A model generated the notes under the pieces. That model was not told the origin of the DNA and did no database searches. It saw only the letters and a program-made list of their open reading frames with translations. Positions 8,821-18,559 of a stretch of 64,000 nt of DNA are shown here, piece by piece (position 1 is the first letter of the stretch; the number at the start of each line of letters is the position of its first letter). The DNA comes from CAUZWH01 sp965224275. Its GTDB lineage: Bacteria > Pseudomonadota > Alphaproteobacteria > SHVV01. The stretch covers positions 62,001 through 126,000 of the forward strand of contig CBDCYR010000005.1 of the NCBI GenBank assembly GCA_965224275.1, written 5' to 3'. The translations under genes and the position numbers were made by a program.

Positions 8821-9764
8821 CAGGCCGTTAACTCCTGATACTTGAGCCGCCTCCCGACCATTTCCTTGGCGACGATCCCCATTTGGTCGATGGTGTTGGC
8901 CTCGCGCATGTTGTGGCGGCCCGCAAACTCGGTCACGTAGCGGCCAGCATGCTTCTCGCTGAAGTGGTGGAACGTGCCCTGGTATCCGCGTTTGAGCATC
9001 GACCAGAACGACTCCATGCCGTTCACATGAGCCTGTCCACGAACGTACTCACCTACGGAGTGCGTCACGGCCTCGTGTTCGAAGGGCATCCCCTTGTAGG
9101 CTGCCGCTTCGTCGGTGTAGACGATAGCGCCCGGTGCTGCGTGCTCCCCGATGAAGGCTTGCAGTGTCGGCCTGTCAGGCGCTGCCACAGGCCGCGCAGC
9201 GACCTGATTGGTGTCGCGATCCTTCGTACCGATCACGGCGGTCTTCCCGACCGCGCCCCGGCCCGTCATGGTCCGGCGCTTGGCTTTCGGCATGTTCTTG
9301 CGCTTCCCGCCGATGTAGGTTTCGTCCGCTTCTATAGGGCCGGCAAACAAGGGCTGGCCGCCTTCGAACGCCTTGCGCAGCCGGTGCGCCAAGTGCCAAG
9401 CCGATTTCTGGGTAATCTCAAGATCGCGGTGTAACTTCATCGAGGATACGCCCTTGAGGTTCGTGGTGACCAGATAGATCGCGATCGCCCAAACCTGATA
9501 GCCCAGCTTCGAACCTTCCATGATATTGCCGGTCTTGAGGCTGAACATCGGGCGGCCGTCGCAGTCGCGACAGCGGTGCGTCATGGTCTTGTGCTTGATG
9601 CCGGACTGGACATTCAGAGAGCCGCAATGCGGGCAATGTGGGCCATTCGCCCAAATCTGTTTCTCAAACCATGCGCGAGCCGAGTCATCGTCCGGGAACA
9701 TCCGAATCAGCTTCGTGAGGCTGATGCCTTCGCGGTTCGCTTTTCCGGGGCCTTTGTGGACCAT
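8820..9764 (-). CDS. IS1595-family transposase
   Basis: A 314-residue transposase with an N-terminal zinc ribbon (CPHCG at 44-48, CRDC at 65-68) and an ISXO2-like DDE/DDNE domain: D147 in EADETYIGG, D218 in VYTDEAAAY, and N248/E251 in NGMESFWSMLKRG. All catalytic residues are present and the length is normal. It starts just inside the right inverted repeat and overlaps the passenger gene by one base. Confidence 0.95.
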   Translation of the reverse strand: MVHKGPGKANREGISLTKLIRMFPDDDSARAWFEKQIWANGPHCPHCGSLNVQSGIKHKTMTHRCRDCDGRPMFSLKTGNIMEGSKLGYQVWAIAIYLVTTNLKGVSSMKLHRDLEITQKSAWHLAHRLRKAFEGGQPLFAGPIEADETYIGGKRKNMPKAKRRTMTGRGAVGKTAVIGTKDRDTNQVAARPVAAPDRPTLQAFIGEHAAPGAIVYTDEAAAYKGMPFEHEAVTHSVGEYVRGQAHVNGMESFWSMLKRGYQGTFHHFSEKHAGRYVTEFAGRHNMREANTIDQMGIVAKEMVGRRLKYQELTA

Positions 9765-10498
9765 GATCGCCTCCTTGTTGTGACTTTAATGTAGGGTTGG
9801 CGACGATCATTTCAAGCTATTTTTGTGACTTTCGTATATAATCCCCATAAACTCGCCGAATCCGATGAACCACTCGGCACCGTACGCACCCAGAATGTGG
9901 CAGTGCTGTTCGCCGATATCGTTGGCTTCACCGAAGCCAGCGCCACCGAGCATCCCGAGAGTGTCATTCGCATGCTGCGCGAATTCCATGCCCGCATGGA
10001 GCGGGCGGTATTCGCGCATGCCGGCACCCTCGACAAATATCTCGGCGATGGCCTGATGGCGACTTTCGGAACTCCACACGCCACCAGCCACGACGCATCC
10101 AATGCGCTGGCTTGCGCCAAGGAAATGATCATGGCGATCGGCGAATGGTCGACCGAACGCGAGCGCCTTGGCGAGAAGGCGATCCGCGTGGTTGTTGGCA
10201 TTCACTACGGCCCCGTCGTGCTCGGAGACATCGGCGGCGAAAATCGGCTCGAATATGCGGTTGTCGGCGACACCGTGAATGTTGCTGCTCGTCTCGAAGA
10301 ACTGACACGGCAACTCGGCGTCGATGTTGCGGCAAGCGCCGAAACTGTCGAAGCCGCCCGCCAAAGCGGCGGTGCCGACCAGACAATAGTCGAGAACCTT
10401 CGCGAGCTCGGGAGGCGAGCCCTGCGCGGGCGGCCGGGCGAACTCGACGTCTGGACGTTCGATGTCCCCAAACCTGTCGAGGCCTGAGGAGATAATCA

Positions 10499-11485
10499 AT
10501 GCCGACAGCATTCGTGACCGGCGCGACCGGATTTCTCGGGCTCAACGTGGTCGAGCAGTTGACGGCAAACGATTGGGAGGTCACCGCGTTACATCGCCCA
10601 ACAGCCAACCTCAGTTACCTGGAGAAATTTCCGGTGAAACTGGCGACCGGTGCGATCGACGACGCGGAGTCGTTGAAAGATGCGATACCCCCCAACGTCG
10701 ATGCCGTTTTTCATGTTGCAGGGGATACGTCGCTATGGAAAGCAGCCAACTTGCAACAAAATCGAACTAACATTGACGGCACCCGCAACATGGTGGAGGC
10801 GGCTCTGGCTGCCGGTGCCAAACGATTCATTCATACCTCGTCGATCGCCGCATACGGATTGATTCGCGAACCGTTCGACGAGACGGCGGCGCAGCGCGGT
10901 GGGCAGTCTTGGATCAATTATTTTCGCAGCAAATTTCAGGGTGAGCGGCAAGTACATAAGGGAATCGGCAACGGCCTGGATGCCGTGATACTCAATCCCC
11001 CGCATATAGTCGGCCGCTACGACAGCCGTAATTGGGCCCGAATGATTGTTATGGTCGACCAACAAAAGCTCCCTGGCGTGCCGCCCGGCGGCGGTTCGTT
11101 CACGCACGGGGAGGCCGTCGCCAAAGCTCATCTTGCAGCTTTTGAGCGCGGGCGTACGGGCGAAAACTATCTCCTTGCCGGAGTTGACTCCAACTACGTC
11201 GAATTCGTGAAAATCATCGGCGAGCTCCTCGACCGCAAGGTGCCCAAGCGGGCTGCGCCCGGGTTGTTGTTGAAATTCCTAGGCCGCATCAATGGCGCCG
11301 TCGCCGTCTTTACGGGCAAGGAACCCGATATTACGCCAGAGGGCGCGACGCTGGTCTGCGAACACCCCTATATCGCCTCGACCAAAGCCAAAGATGAGCT
11401 CGAATTCGACGCCGTCGACCTGCGCACAATGGTTGAAGATTCGTTCAATTGGCTCAAGCAGGAAGGGATGCTCACGGCAAAGTAG
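10499..11485 (+). CDS. NAD(P)-dependent epimerase/dehydratase (extended SDR)
   Basis: A 328-residue extended short-chain dehydrogenase of the dihydroflavonol-reductase-like kind. The dinucleotide-binding motif TGATGFLG is at residues 7-14. The catalytic Ser-Tyr-Lys is represented by HTSSIAAYG and YFRSKFQGE, where the Tyr and Lys are four residues apart. It lies 11 bases after the cyclase remnant and may once have been in one transcript with it. The substrate cannot be deduced. Confidence 0.85.
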   Translation: MPTAFVTGATGFLGLNVVEQLTANDWEVTALHRPTANLSYLEKFPVKLATGAIDDAESLKDAIPPNVDAVFHVAGDTSLWKAANLQQNRTNIDGTRNMVEAALAAGAKRFIHTSSIAAYGLIREPFDETAAQRGGQSWINYFRSKFQGERQVHKGIGNGLDAVILNPPHIVGRYDSRNWARMIVMVDQQKLPGVPPGGGSFTHGEAVAKAHLAAFERGRTGENYLLAGVDSNYVEFVKIIGELLDRKVPKRAAPGLLLKFLGRINGAVAVFTGKEPDITPEGATLVCEHPYIASTKAKDELEFDAVDLRTMVEDSFNWLKQEGMLTAK

Positions 11486-11592
11486 ACGGGAACCGCGCCC
11501 AAGGGACTGGCCGCGAGGCGCGTCGTCCCTATATAACCAGTCATCCCTCGATGGGATCACCACGACACCCGTTCACCTTCGAAAAACTTAAA

Positions 11593-12924
11593 ATGACAGC
11601 GCTCGAACTCTTGGAAGATGTCGTTACGCGGGCCCGCAAGGCGGGCGCGGACACCGCCGATGCGGTGATGTTCGATGGGGCCGCACTCTCGGTTTCATAC
11701 CGGCTTGGTGAGCGCGAGAATATCGAACGCTCCGAATCGCGTGATCTCGGATTGCGGGTACTGATCGGCAAGCAACAGGGGATCGTATCGTCGAGCGATA
11801 CGGCATCGCGGGCGCTTGATGAACTTGTCGAACGAGCCGTGGCGATGGCAAAGGCGGCAACGGAAGATCCGTATTGCGGGCTGGCCGACCCCAGCTTACT
11901 GGCAGATACCTTCCCGGACCTTGATCTGTTCGACCCGGACGAGCCGTCAACCGAATCCCTGATCGCAGCCGCCGCGGCGACCGAAGATAGCGCGCGCGCC
12001 GTCACAGGAATCACCAATTCAGAAGGTGCCAGCGCCAGCTGGGGCCAGACGGGCGTTGCCCTGTACACCAGCCACGGTTTTCACGGCGCCTATTCGGCGT
12101 CGCGCCACAGTATGGCTGTGGCGGTTATCGCCGGCGAAGGCACCGAAATGGAGCGCGACTGGGAGTACTCATCGGCTCGCCACACGAGCGATCTCGACGC
12201 GGCCGAGGATGTCGGACGACTTGCTGCAGAACGCACGGTGCGGCGTCTCAATCCGCGCAAGGTCGCCAGCTCGCAGGTGCCGATTATTTTCGAGCCGCGC
12301 GTCGCGAGCAGTCTGGTGCGGCATTTGGCTGGCGCGATCACGGGAACATCCGTCGCTCGCGGCACCAGTTTTCTCAAAGACAAAATGGGCCAAGCGGTTT
12401 TTCGCGAGGGCATTGAAATCGTTGACGATCCACATCGGCCGCGTGGGCTAGCGTCCAAACCCTTTGATGCCGAGGGTGTCACCAATCGACGCTATATCCT
12501 CATCGATGACGGAAAACTGGCGACATGGCTGTTGGATTCAAGCTCTGCGCGCCAGCTCGGACTCACCACAACCGGCCATGCCGGACGCGGTACGGCATCG
12601 CCGCCGTCACCCGGCACAACCAATCTTTATTTGGCGGCCGGTGAACAAACACCTGCCGCGTTGATGGGAGACATCGCCGAGGGACTATACGTCTCTGACC
12701 TGATTGGTTTTGGCGTTAACGCGGTCACCGGCGACTACAGCCGCGGTGCCTCTGGCTTTTGGATTGAGAACGGCGAGCTCAGCTATCCGGTCAGTGAACT
12801 GACGATCGCAGGCAACCTCAAGGATATGTTTATGTCGTTGACGCCAGCCAACGACCTCGAATTCCGGCGCGGTACGGATGCGCCAACGGTGCGGATCGAC
12901 GGCATGACCGTCGCGGGGACCTGA
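11593..12924 (+). CDS. pmbA: PmbA/TldE, non-catalytic partner of metalloprotease TldD
   Basis: 443 residues from the ATG at 11593; a longer in-frame extension upstream is not family-like. The protein matches the PmbA/TldE family: GITNSEGASASWGQTGVALY near 145, DDPHRPRGLASKPFDAEGV near 290 and GFWIENGELSYPVSELTIAG near 400. TldD-TldE acts as a heterodimeric cytoplasmic protease on unfolded peptides and modified peptide precursors. TldE lacks the zinc-binding HExxxH of TldD, and none is seen here. tldD is not in the window. Confidence 0.93.
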   Translation: MTALELLEDVVTRARKAGADTADAVMFDGAALSVSYRLGERENIERSESRDLGLRVLIGKQQGIVSSSDTASRALDELVERAVAMAKAATEDPYCGLADPSLLADTFPDLDLFDPDEPSTESLIAAAAATEDSARAVTGITNSEGASASWGQTGVALYTSHGFHGAYSASRHSMAVAVIAGEGTEMERDWEYSSARHTSDLDAAEDVGRLAAERTVRRLNPRKVASSQVPIIFEPRVASSLVRHLAGAITGTSVARGTSFLKDKMGQAVFREGIEIVDDPHRPRGLASKPFDAEGVTNRRYILIDDGKLATWLLDSSSARQLGLTTTGHAGRGTASPPSPGTTNLYLAAGEQTPAALMGDIAEGLYVSDLIGFGVNAVTGDYSRGASGFWIENGELSYPVSELTIAGNLKDMFMSLTPANDLEFRRGTDAPTVRIDGMTVAGT

Positions 12925-12931
12925 GCGCGAC

Positions 12932-13747
12932 GTGCCCACCGCATCAGGCACACCCCTGCCCACTGACGAGTTACGAGGCAGTCACGAATTACTCGTCCAG
13001 TCTGTGCGCGAAGCCGGTGCTCTGGCTTTGACCTATTTCCGCGCAAACCCAAAGTCTTGGGAAAAGCGCGCCGGCGATCCTGTCAGTGAAGCCGACATCG
13101 CGGTCAATAACCTGCTCCGGGATCGCCTCGACGGCCCGCGACCAGGTTACGCCTGGTTATCCGAAGAAAGCGAGGACGATCCAGCCCGCCTCGACGCCGA
13201 CACGGTGTGGATCGTCGATCCGATCGATGGCACCTCCGCCTTTCTCGATGGTCAAGCAGAGTTTACGGTGGCGGTTGCTCTCGCCAACCGCGGCGAGCCG
13301 GTTGCGGCCGCCGTATTCAACCCGGCGACGGACGAGTTCTGGGAAGCCGTAAAGGGCGGCGGCTGTCGGCTGAACAACGAACCGGTTCGTGTGACCGACC
13401 ATGAAACTTGCGCCGGTGCGCGCCTTTTGCTGCGTCGGCGCGCGCTCAAGCGGGCGCATGATCCCGACATATTTACCGATATCGAAACCGCAGATCCGCG
13501 TTCGATCGCCTATCGACTGGCGCTGGTCGCGGGCGGTCTATTCGATGGCGTGGTGTCGCTCAACGGCAAGAGCGATTGGGACCTGGCCGCCGCCGATTTG
13601 TTGGTCACCGAAGCCGGTGGCGCTGTGACCAAGACCTCCGGATAACGCTTTCGCTACAACCGGGAAACGATCCGCCACCAGACCTGTATCGCCGCCAACC
13701 TCACCCTTCACGCCGCACTTTGCGATGCCTTCTCCGGCGTCAGCTGA
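12932..13747 (+). pseudogene. inositol-monophosphatase/CysQ-family phosphatase with an in-frame stop
   Basis: From the GTG at 12932 the frame encodes a Mg-dependent sugar-phosphate/bisphosphate-nucleotidase-like protein: LSEESEDD (metal ligand), IVDPIDGTSAFLDG (the WIVDPIDGT-type metal motif) and SDWDLAAADLLVTEAGG (the C-terminal Asp motif). A TAA at 13643-13645 stops it at 237 residues. The same frame then continues for 33 codons with family-like sequence (RFRYNRETIRHQTCIAANL) to a TGA at 13747. A single codon change would restore a ~271-residue protein of normal length. The catalytic motifs precede the stop, so residual activity is possible. The lost tail overlaps the convergent oxidoreductase gene. 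Confidence 0.85.
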
Positions 13748-15834
13748 GGGGTCGTCACCGGCTCGCATTTGAGCCATACAGCGGTATCGTGGAAGACGGC
13801 GCCACCGCCCGGCGGCGCGCGGTCAGCACCAATCAGCGCGTTAATGCCGATGCCTTCAATAAAACTTCCATTTGGCCAGATCGACTCAACCACCACCACG
13901 TCGCGCTGAACGCCTGTAAATAGCCGCGCATGAAGTAAGACCGTGCCGCGTTGGTTGCCCAGCCGCACCAGCGCGCCGTCTTCTATTGTGAGTTCGCCGC
14001 CCACGTCGGGATGGATCAAAACCGATGGTCTTGCCTCGCGCGCCCGTGAGGTTTGCGTTTCGGTGAAGCTTGAATTGAGGAAGTTGCGCGCCGGTGCCGT
14101 AACCATACGAAACGGGTGCGCTTGATCGATTTCTTCGATCACCTCCATATGATCAGGAAGCTCCGGCATGATCGCCCAATCCGATCCAGCGGCTGCCCAA
14201 TCCGGACGAAAACGAAACTTGCCATCGGCTGTCGGGAATCCATTGATGAAATGAGCGGTATCGAAATCGGGCTGGCAATCGATCCATCGCGCCGCGGCCA
14301 CGGCGTCTGCGCCAGGCCAACCCGAGGCTCGCAGCGTCGTATCGATAAGCTCCCAAGCCGTCATTTCGAACCCTGGATGATCGGCGCCGAGACGCTGCGC
14401 CAGGGCGCACAACACGTCGTGGTTCGGACGAGCCTCTGCGTAAGGGTCAATGACGCGAGGACCAATCTGCAGGTGTGAGTGCCCGCCCGCGACGTAAAAA
14501 TCGTCGTGCTCGAGAAACGTCGTGGCCGGCAACACGATGTCGGCCATCGCGGCGGTTTCGGTCATGAACTGCTCATGCACACATACGAACAGATCCTCAC
14601 GCGCGAAACCTTCGTGCACTTTGACCAGTTCCGGGGCGACCATCATCGGGTTGGTGTTTTGAATGATCATCGCGGTAACCGGAGGTCCGTCGCCAATATC
14701 TTGCGTTTCTCCGGTAAGCACCGGACCGATCCGCGATTGATCGAGGACCCGCACCGCGCCATCAACCGCGTCCAATCCTTCAATCAGCGTCTTGTCGATG
14801 TGGTAGACGTCGGAATTCGAAAAAAAGGCCCCGCCTCCCCGATGCTGCCAGAATCCCGTAACCGTCGGCAGGCAGGTCACCGCATGGAAATTTGCCGCGC
14901 CATTTCGCGAGCGCGTGAAGCCGTAACCGGGTCGGATGAAACTACGTGGCGTACCGCCATACAGGCGCGCGAACGAAACGATCTCGCTTTCCGCAAGGCC
15001 AGTTATTGCGGCGGCCCATGCCGGGGTTTTAGTTTTTACGTGATCGGCCAGTTCATCGGGAACATCGCTGTAGCGGCGCAAATAGTCCCAATCGGCCATG
15101 CCTTCCGCGAACAAGACATGCATCATGGCGCACGCCAGCGCACCGTCTGTTCCGGGCCGGAGACATATATGGAGATCGGCCACCTCGGCCGAGGCGTTGC
15201 GGTAGGGATCGACCACCGCCAGTTTGGCACCGCGCTGCTTGCGCGCTTTGGCAATGTGGCTCATCACATTGACCTGGGTCGAAACGGCGTTGTTGCCCCA
15301 CAGAATAATGAGGTCGGAGTCTGCCATCTCGCGCGGATCGGGGCCCATTTTGGCACCGATACCCGCTTCCCAGCCGATCGATGAAATCCGCGAGCAGATC
15401 GTGTTGTCCTGCCCGGAGTAACCCATCACATGGCGCAGGCGATTGATCCCATCGCGCTGCACCAAGCCCATCGTTCCGGCATAGTAATAGGGCCACACGG
15501 CTTCGTTGCCGAGCTCTTGCACAGCCCTAGTAAATGCTTCAGCGACCTCGTCGAGCGCATCGTCCCAACTGATCGGTGCGAAGGCCCGATCCCCTTTGGC
15601 GCCAATCCGTTTGAGGGGGGATTTGAGGCGTTCGGGGTGGTGAACTCGTTCGGCATAGCGCGCGACCTTGGCGCAGACCACGCCATCGGTGTAGCTATTG
15701 TCCTTCGCACCGTGGATGCGGGCGATCGATCGCGCATCGATCCGCTCAACTTCCAACGCGCAAGTCGACGGACAATCGTGGGGACATGCCGACGAAACGA
15801 TCTCGATGGGGGTGGTGTCCAAGGTATGTTCCAA
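13708..15834 (-). CDS. molybdopterin oxidoreductase (DMSO reductase family)
   Basis: A 708-residue single-subunit-type molybdo- or tungsto-enzyme. The N-terminal 4Fe-4S site is C17-x3-C21-x3-C25-x28-C54 (CPHDCPSTC and GVVCAK). The molybdopterin domain follows (ILWGNNAVSTQVNVMSH, MIIQNTNPMMVAPE, IVLPATTFLEHDDFY), and the C-terminal dinucleotide-binding domain contains TAPARNFLNSSF and HPDVGGELTIEDGALVRLGN. No Tat signal is seen, so it is probably cytoplasmic. No electron-transfer subunit gene adjoins it. It resembles the broad 'molybdopterin-dependent oxidoreductase' group; the substrate is unknown. Its 3' end overlaps the decayed tail of the phosphatase gene by 40 bases. Confidence 0.9.
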   Translation of the reverse strand: MEHTLDTTPIEIVSSACPHDCPSTCALEVERIDARSIARIHGAKDNSYTDGVVCAKVARYAERVHHPERLKSPLKRIGAKGDRAFAPISWDDALDEVAEAFTRAVQELGNEAVWPYYYAGTMGLVQRDGINRLRHVMGYSGQDNTICSRISSIGWEAGIGAKMGPDPREMADSDLIILWGNNAVSTQVNVMSHIAKARKQRGAKLAVVDPYRNASAEVADLHICLRPGTDGALACAMMHVLFAEGMADWDYLRRYSDVPDELADHVKTKTPAWAAAITGLAESEIVSFARLYGGTPRSFIRPGYGFTRSRNGAANFHAVTCLPTVTGFWQHRGGGAFFSNSDVYHIDKTLIEGLDAVDGAVRVLDQSRIGPVLTGETQDIGDGPPVTAMIIQNTNPMMVAPELVKVHEGFAREDLFVCVHEQFMTETAAMADIVLPATTFLEHDDFYVAGGHSHLQIGPRVIDPYAEARPNHDVLCALAQRLGADHPGFEMTAWELIDTTLRASGWPGADAVAAARWIDCQPDFDTAHFINGFPTADGKFRFRPDWAAAGSDWAIMPELPDHMEVIEEIDQAHPFRMVTAPARNFLNSSFTETQTSRAREARPSVLIHPDVGGELTIEDGALVRLGNQRGTVLLHARLFTGVQRDVVVVESIWPNGSFIEGIGINALIGADRAPPGGGAVFHDTAVWLKCEPVTTPQLTPEKASQSAA

Positions 15835-15979
15835 CTACGTGCCCACGCGTTCATACAGGGTAACGTCCTATCAACCGCCCAGCAATGGTATCGCCAGCGT
15901 CAACAAACGGTCTCAGCGCTCTTGATTGGCGGCCCCCAGAACGCATGCTATGTTGCTGATTTGACGAGAAGATTACGCG

Positions 15980-17782
15980 TTGAACGATAGCCAAATACAG
16001 GCCCCCGATGCGCCCCAGAAGACATCGGAGCTGGTCGGGCGCCTGATCCGCGATTACGTCCGCCATCATATTCCGCGGATGCTTCTCGCCGCGCTTTTCA
16101 TGATCATCGTCGCCGGGACCACGGCTCTCAATGCCTGGATCTTGGAACCGGTTTTCGACCAAGTGTTTCTCGATCGCAACCAGGACATGTTGCTCCTGAT
16201 CCCGCTCGCGGTTATCGCGATCGCCCTGGTGAAAGGTATCGCGACCTTCGCTCAGGCTTACCTAATGAGCACGATCGGGCAAAGCATCATTGCCTCGCTT
16301 CAAGGCGATTTGTTCGCCCATCTGATGCGTGCCGATCTCGCCTACTTCCACAAAATGACGACCGGAAGGCTGATCTCGAACTTCCTCAATGACGTTCAGC
16401 ACCTGCAAGAGATGCTCGGGCGGGCGCTTAGCGGGATGGCCAAGGACAGCGTCACGCTGGTGTTTCTGATTGGCCTGTTGTTCTACCAGGATTGGCGGCT
16501 GGCGATCATCACCTGCCTCGTCTTTCCCATCGCCATCGTTCCGATCCGCAATTTGGGTCGCCGGATGCGAAAAGCATCGACCCGAACGCAGATCGAAACC
16601 GGCCGCTTCAGCGCACTCCTCAACGAAACCATGCACGGCGTTCGCCACGTCAAAGCTTACGGCATGGAGACCTACGAAACCGAACGCGCGCGTGATGTCA
16701 TTACCGCGCGTCTGCGCGCCATGTTCAAAGTCGTGCGCACCCGCGCGTTGGCGACCCCCTTTGTTGAAACGTTAAGCGGCCTCGCCATCGCTGCGGTCAT
16801 CTACTACGGCGGCACGCGCATCGTCAGCGGGGAAACCTCACCGGGAACCTTCGTTTCGTTTCTGGCCGCGCTGATCATGTCGTATCAACCGCTGCGGAGC
16901 CTGGCCAATCTCAATACGGCATTGCAAGAGGGTCTGGCAGCCGCGCAACGTATCTTCGCCCATCTCGATATCGAAGCGGAGATCGGGGATTCCGATGACG
17001 CGGTTGCGTTGGCGGTCGAGCGCGGGGAAATAGAGTTCAAAGAAGTTTGGTTCAATTACGCCAACGGGAAAGCCGCGCTCAAAGGCGTAAGCTTCAACAT
17101 TGCCGCCGGCAAAACCGTTGCGTTGGTGGGCAAGTCGGGTGCCGGGAAATCGACAGTCATCAATATGCTGCCTCGTTTTTTCGACGTTGCAGCCGGCTCG
17201 ATTACCATCGACGGCAGTGATCTGCGCGATGTGACCTTGGCGTCGCTGCGAGGATCGGTGGCACTCGTCAGCCAGGAGTCGACACTGTTCAACGACACAG
17301 TGCGCGCGAATATCGCTTACGGACGTATGAGCGCCGATACAACCGAGATCGAAGACGCGGCCAAGGGTGCCGCCGCCCATGAATTCATCGTCGAGCTACC
17401 GCAAGGTTACGACACCATGGTCGGCGAAAACGGCGTCCTGTTGTCGGGCGGACAAAGGCAACGAATCGCAATCGCCAGAGCAATGTTAAAAAATGCACCG
17501 ATCCTCCTTCTAGACGAAGCGACCTCGGCGCTCGATAGCGAGGCTGAGCGACAAGTTCAAACCGCACTAACCAATTTGATGCGTGGCCGTTCGACACTGG
17601 TCGTCGCGCATCGCCTATCGTCGGTACAGGATGCCGACCGCATCTATGTCATCGACGATGGCCGCATCGTTGACGCCGGCCGTCATGGCGAACTCCTTGC
17701 GCGCGGCGGTATTTATGCCGAACTCTACGCTGAGCAGGCCGGCGAGATCGAAGGCGTGGAGACCGCCTCGGCCAGCGGCTAG
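15980..17782 (+). CDS. msbA: MsbA-type lipid A export ABC transporter
   Basis: 600 residues with a TTG start. An N-terminal six-helix transmembrane domain (residues ~30-320) is fused to a nucleotide-binding domain. Walker A is GKSGAGKS near 383, the signature is LSGGQRQRIAIARA near 490, Walker B is ILLLDEATSALDSEAE, and the H-loop is VVAHRLSSV. It heads the lipid A block (acyltransferase, waaA, lpxK, lpxL), which supports a role as the homodimeric flippase of lipid A-core across the inner membrane. Confidence 0.93.
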   Translation: MNDSQIQAPDAPQKTSELVGRLIRDYVRHHIPRMLLAALFMIIVAGTTALNAWILEPVFDQVFLDRNQDMLLLIPLAVIAIALVKGIATFAQAYLMSTIGQSIIASLQGDLFAHLMRADLAYFHKMTTGRLISNFLNDVQHLQEMLGRALSGMAKDSVTLVFLIGLLFYQDWRLAIITCLVFPIAIVPIRNLGRRMRKASTRTQIETGRFSALLNETMHGVRHVKAYGMETYETERARDVITARLRAMFKVVRTRALATPFVETLSGLAIAAVIYYGGTRIVSGETSPGTFVSFLAALIMSYQPLRSLANLNTALQEGLAAAQRIFAHLDIEAEIGDSDDAVALAVERGEIEFKEVWFNYANGKAALKGVSFNIAAGKTVALVGKSGAGKSTVINMLPRFFDVAAGSITIDGSDLRDVTLASLRGSVALVSQESTLFNDTVRANIAYGRMSADTTEIEDAAKGAAAHEFIVELPQGYDTMVGENGVLLSGGQRQRIAIARAMLKNAPILLLDEATSALDSEAERQVQTALTNLMRGRSTLVVAHRLSSVQDADRIYVIDDGRIVDAGRHGELLARGGIYAELYAEQAGEIEGVETASASG

Positions 17783-17800
17783 GCGCGCCCTCGGTAGGCA

Positions 17801-18559
17801 ATGTTAAAACGCATTTCGCGGATCAATGTCGTTCAGCACCTTCTGTGCTGGATCGCCGCGAACTACATTCGGCTGGTTCACCTGACATCGCGGTGGCAGT
17901 ACGAAGGGACGAATTATCCCGAGGCGCTGTGGGACCAGGATAAGCCATTCATTGTCGCGTTCTGGCACGGCAGGCTGTTGATGATGCCGTACATGTGGCG
18001 CCCAGGTGTAGCCATTAAGGTCCTTATTTCGCACCACGCCGACGGCGAGTTTCTGACGCGGATAATGCGATACTTTTCGATCGAGACGGTGCGGGGATCG
18101 TCAAAAAAAGGCGGCGCGGCCGCACTCCGTGAACTCGTTCGTCTCCTGGCACGCGGCGACTGCATCGGTGTTACACCAGATGGCCCGCGCGGTCCGCGCA
18201 TGCGCGCCTCCGATGGTGTGGTCGCCCTAGCGCGCATGGCCGGCGTACCGATCGTCCCGGTTGCGGTGGCGACAACGCGATGTCGCGTGCTCGGCAGTTG
18301 GGATCGTTTCCTGTTGGCGTTACCGTTCGGGCGCGGCACCTTTCTATGGGGTGAGCCGATATACGTCGCCAGCGAGACCCGCGGTGAAGCACTTGAATCA
18401 GCGAGAAATAGAGTGGAAACCGCCCTCAACAATCTCACCGCCGAGGCTGATCGCCGCGCTCAGATCGGGCCAATCCGACCCGCAGAACCGGCGCAGCCCG
18501 CATTAGCGATACCGACGGCGACCACTGCTCAGCCGCAGCGCGTGGGTCTCAATCGATGA
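17801..18559 (+). CDS. DUF374 lysophospholipid-acyltransferase-like protein
   Basis: 252 residues with one N-terminal hydrophobic segment. FIVAFWHGRLLMMPYMW carries the HGR form of the acyltransferase box, and GVTPDGPRGPRM is the DUF374 hallmark. In alphaproteobacteria this protein sits between msbA and waaA and is thought to belong to the LPLAT superfamily acting on a lipid A or envelope lipid precursor; the exact reaction is not established. The stop overlaps waaA by four bases (ATGA). Confidence 0.85.
   Translation: MLKRISRINVVQHLLCWIAANYIRLVHLTSRWQYEGTNYPEALWDQDKPFIVAFWHGRLLMMPYMWRPGVAIKVLISHHADGEFLTRIMRYFSIETVRGSSKKGGAAALRELVRLLARGDCIGVTPDGPRGPRMRASDGVVALARMAGVPIVPVAVATTRCRVLGSWDRFLLALPFGRGTFLWGEPIYVASETRGEALESARNRVETALNNLTAEADRRAQIGPIRPAEPAQPALAIPTATTAQPQRVGLNR

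Larger units (their letters stand above)
7511..9846 (-). mobile_element. IS1595-family element with passenger gene
   Basis: A 2336-base element. The two ends are near-perfect inverted repeats: the left reads GGGGCTTATATACGAAAGTC and continues ACAAAAA; the right complement differs at one position (A for C). A perfect 8-base direct repeat ATAAACTC flanks it (7503-7510 and 9847-9854), the duplication length known for IS1595. It carries a transposase and, downstream on the same strand, a 401-codon passenger. It inserted into the cyclase gene in antisense orientation. Confidence 0.95.
6740..10487 (+). pseudogene. class III adenylate/guanylate cyclase, split by an IS1595 element
   Basis: The ancestral gene is recovered exactly by removing 7511-9846 and one copy of the 8-base duplication ATAAACTC: the 5' part (6740-7510) ends RYFSPNMVDKL and the 3' part (9855-10487) continues AESDEPLGTVRTQNVAVLFAD in the same frame, giving about 467 residues. 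The N-terminal half has around five to six hydrophobic segments (residues 45-235), so it was a membrane cyclase. The C-terminal half is the catalytic domain, with LFADIVGFTEAS carrying a metal-binding Asp, YLGDGLMATFG, and GDTVNVAARLEE. The 5' part now ends in IS sequence after RKSQKGDVE. The catalytic half could only be made from a start inside the IS right end. The gene is probably inactive. Confidence 0.9.
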
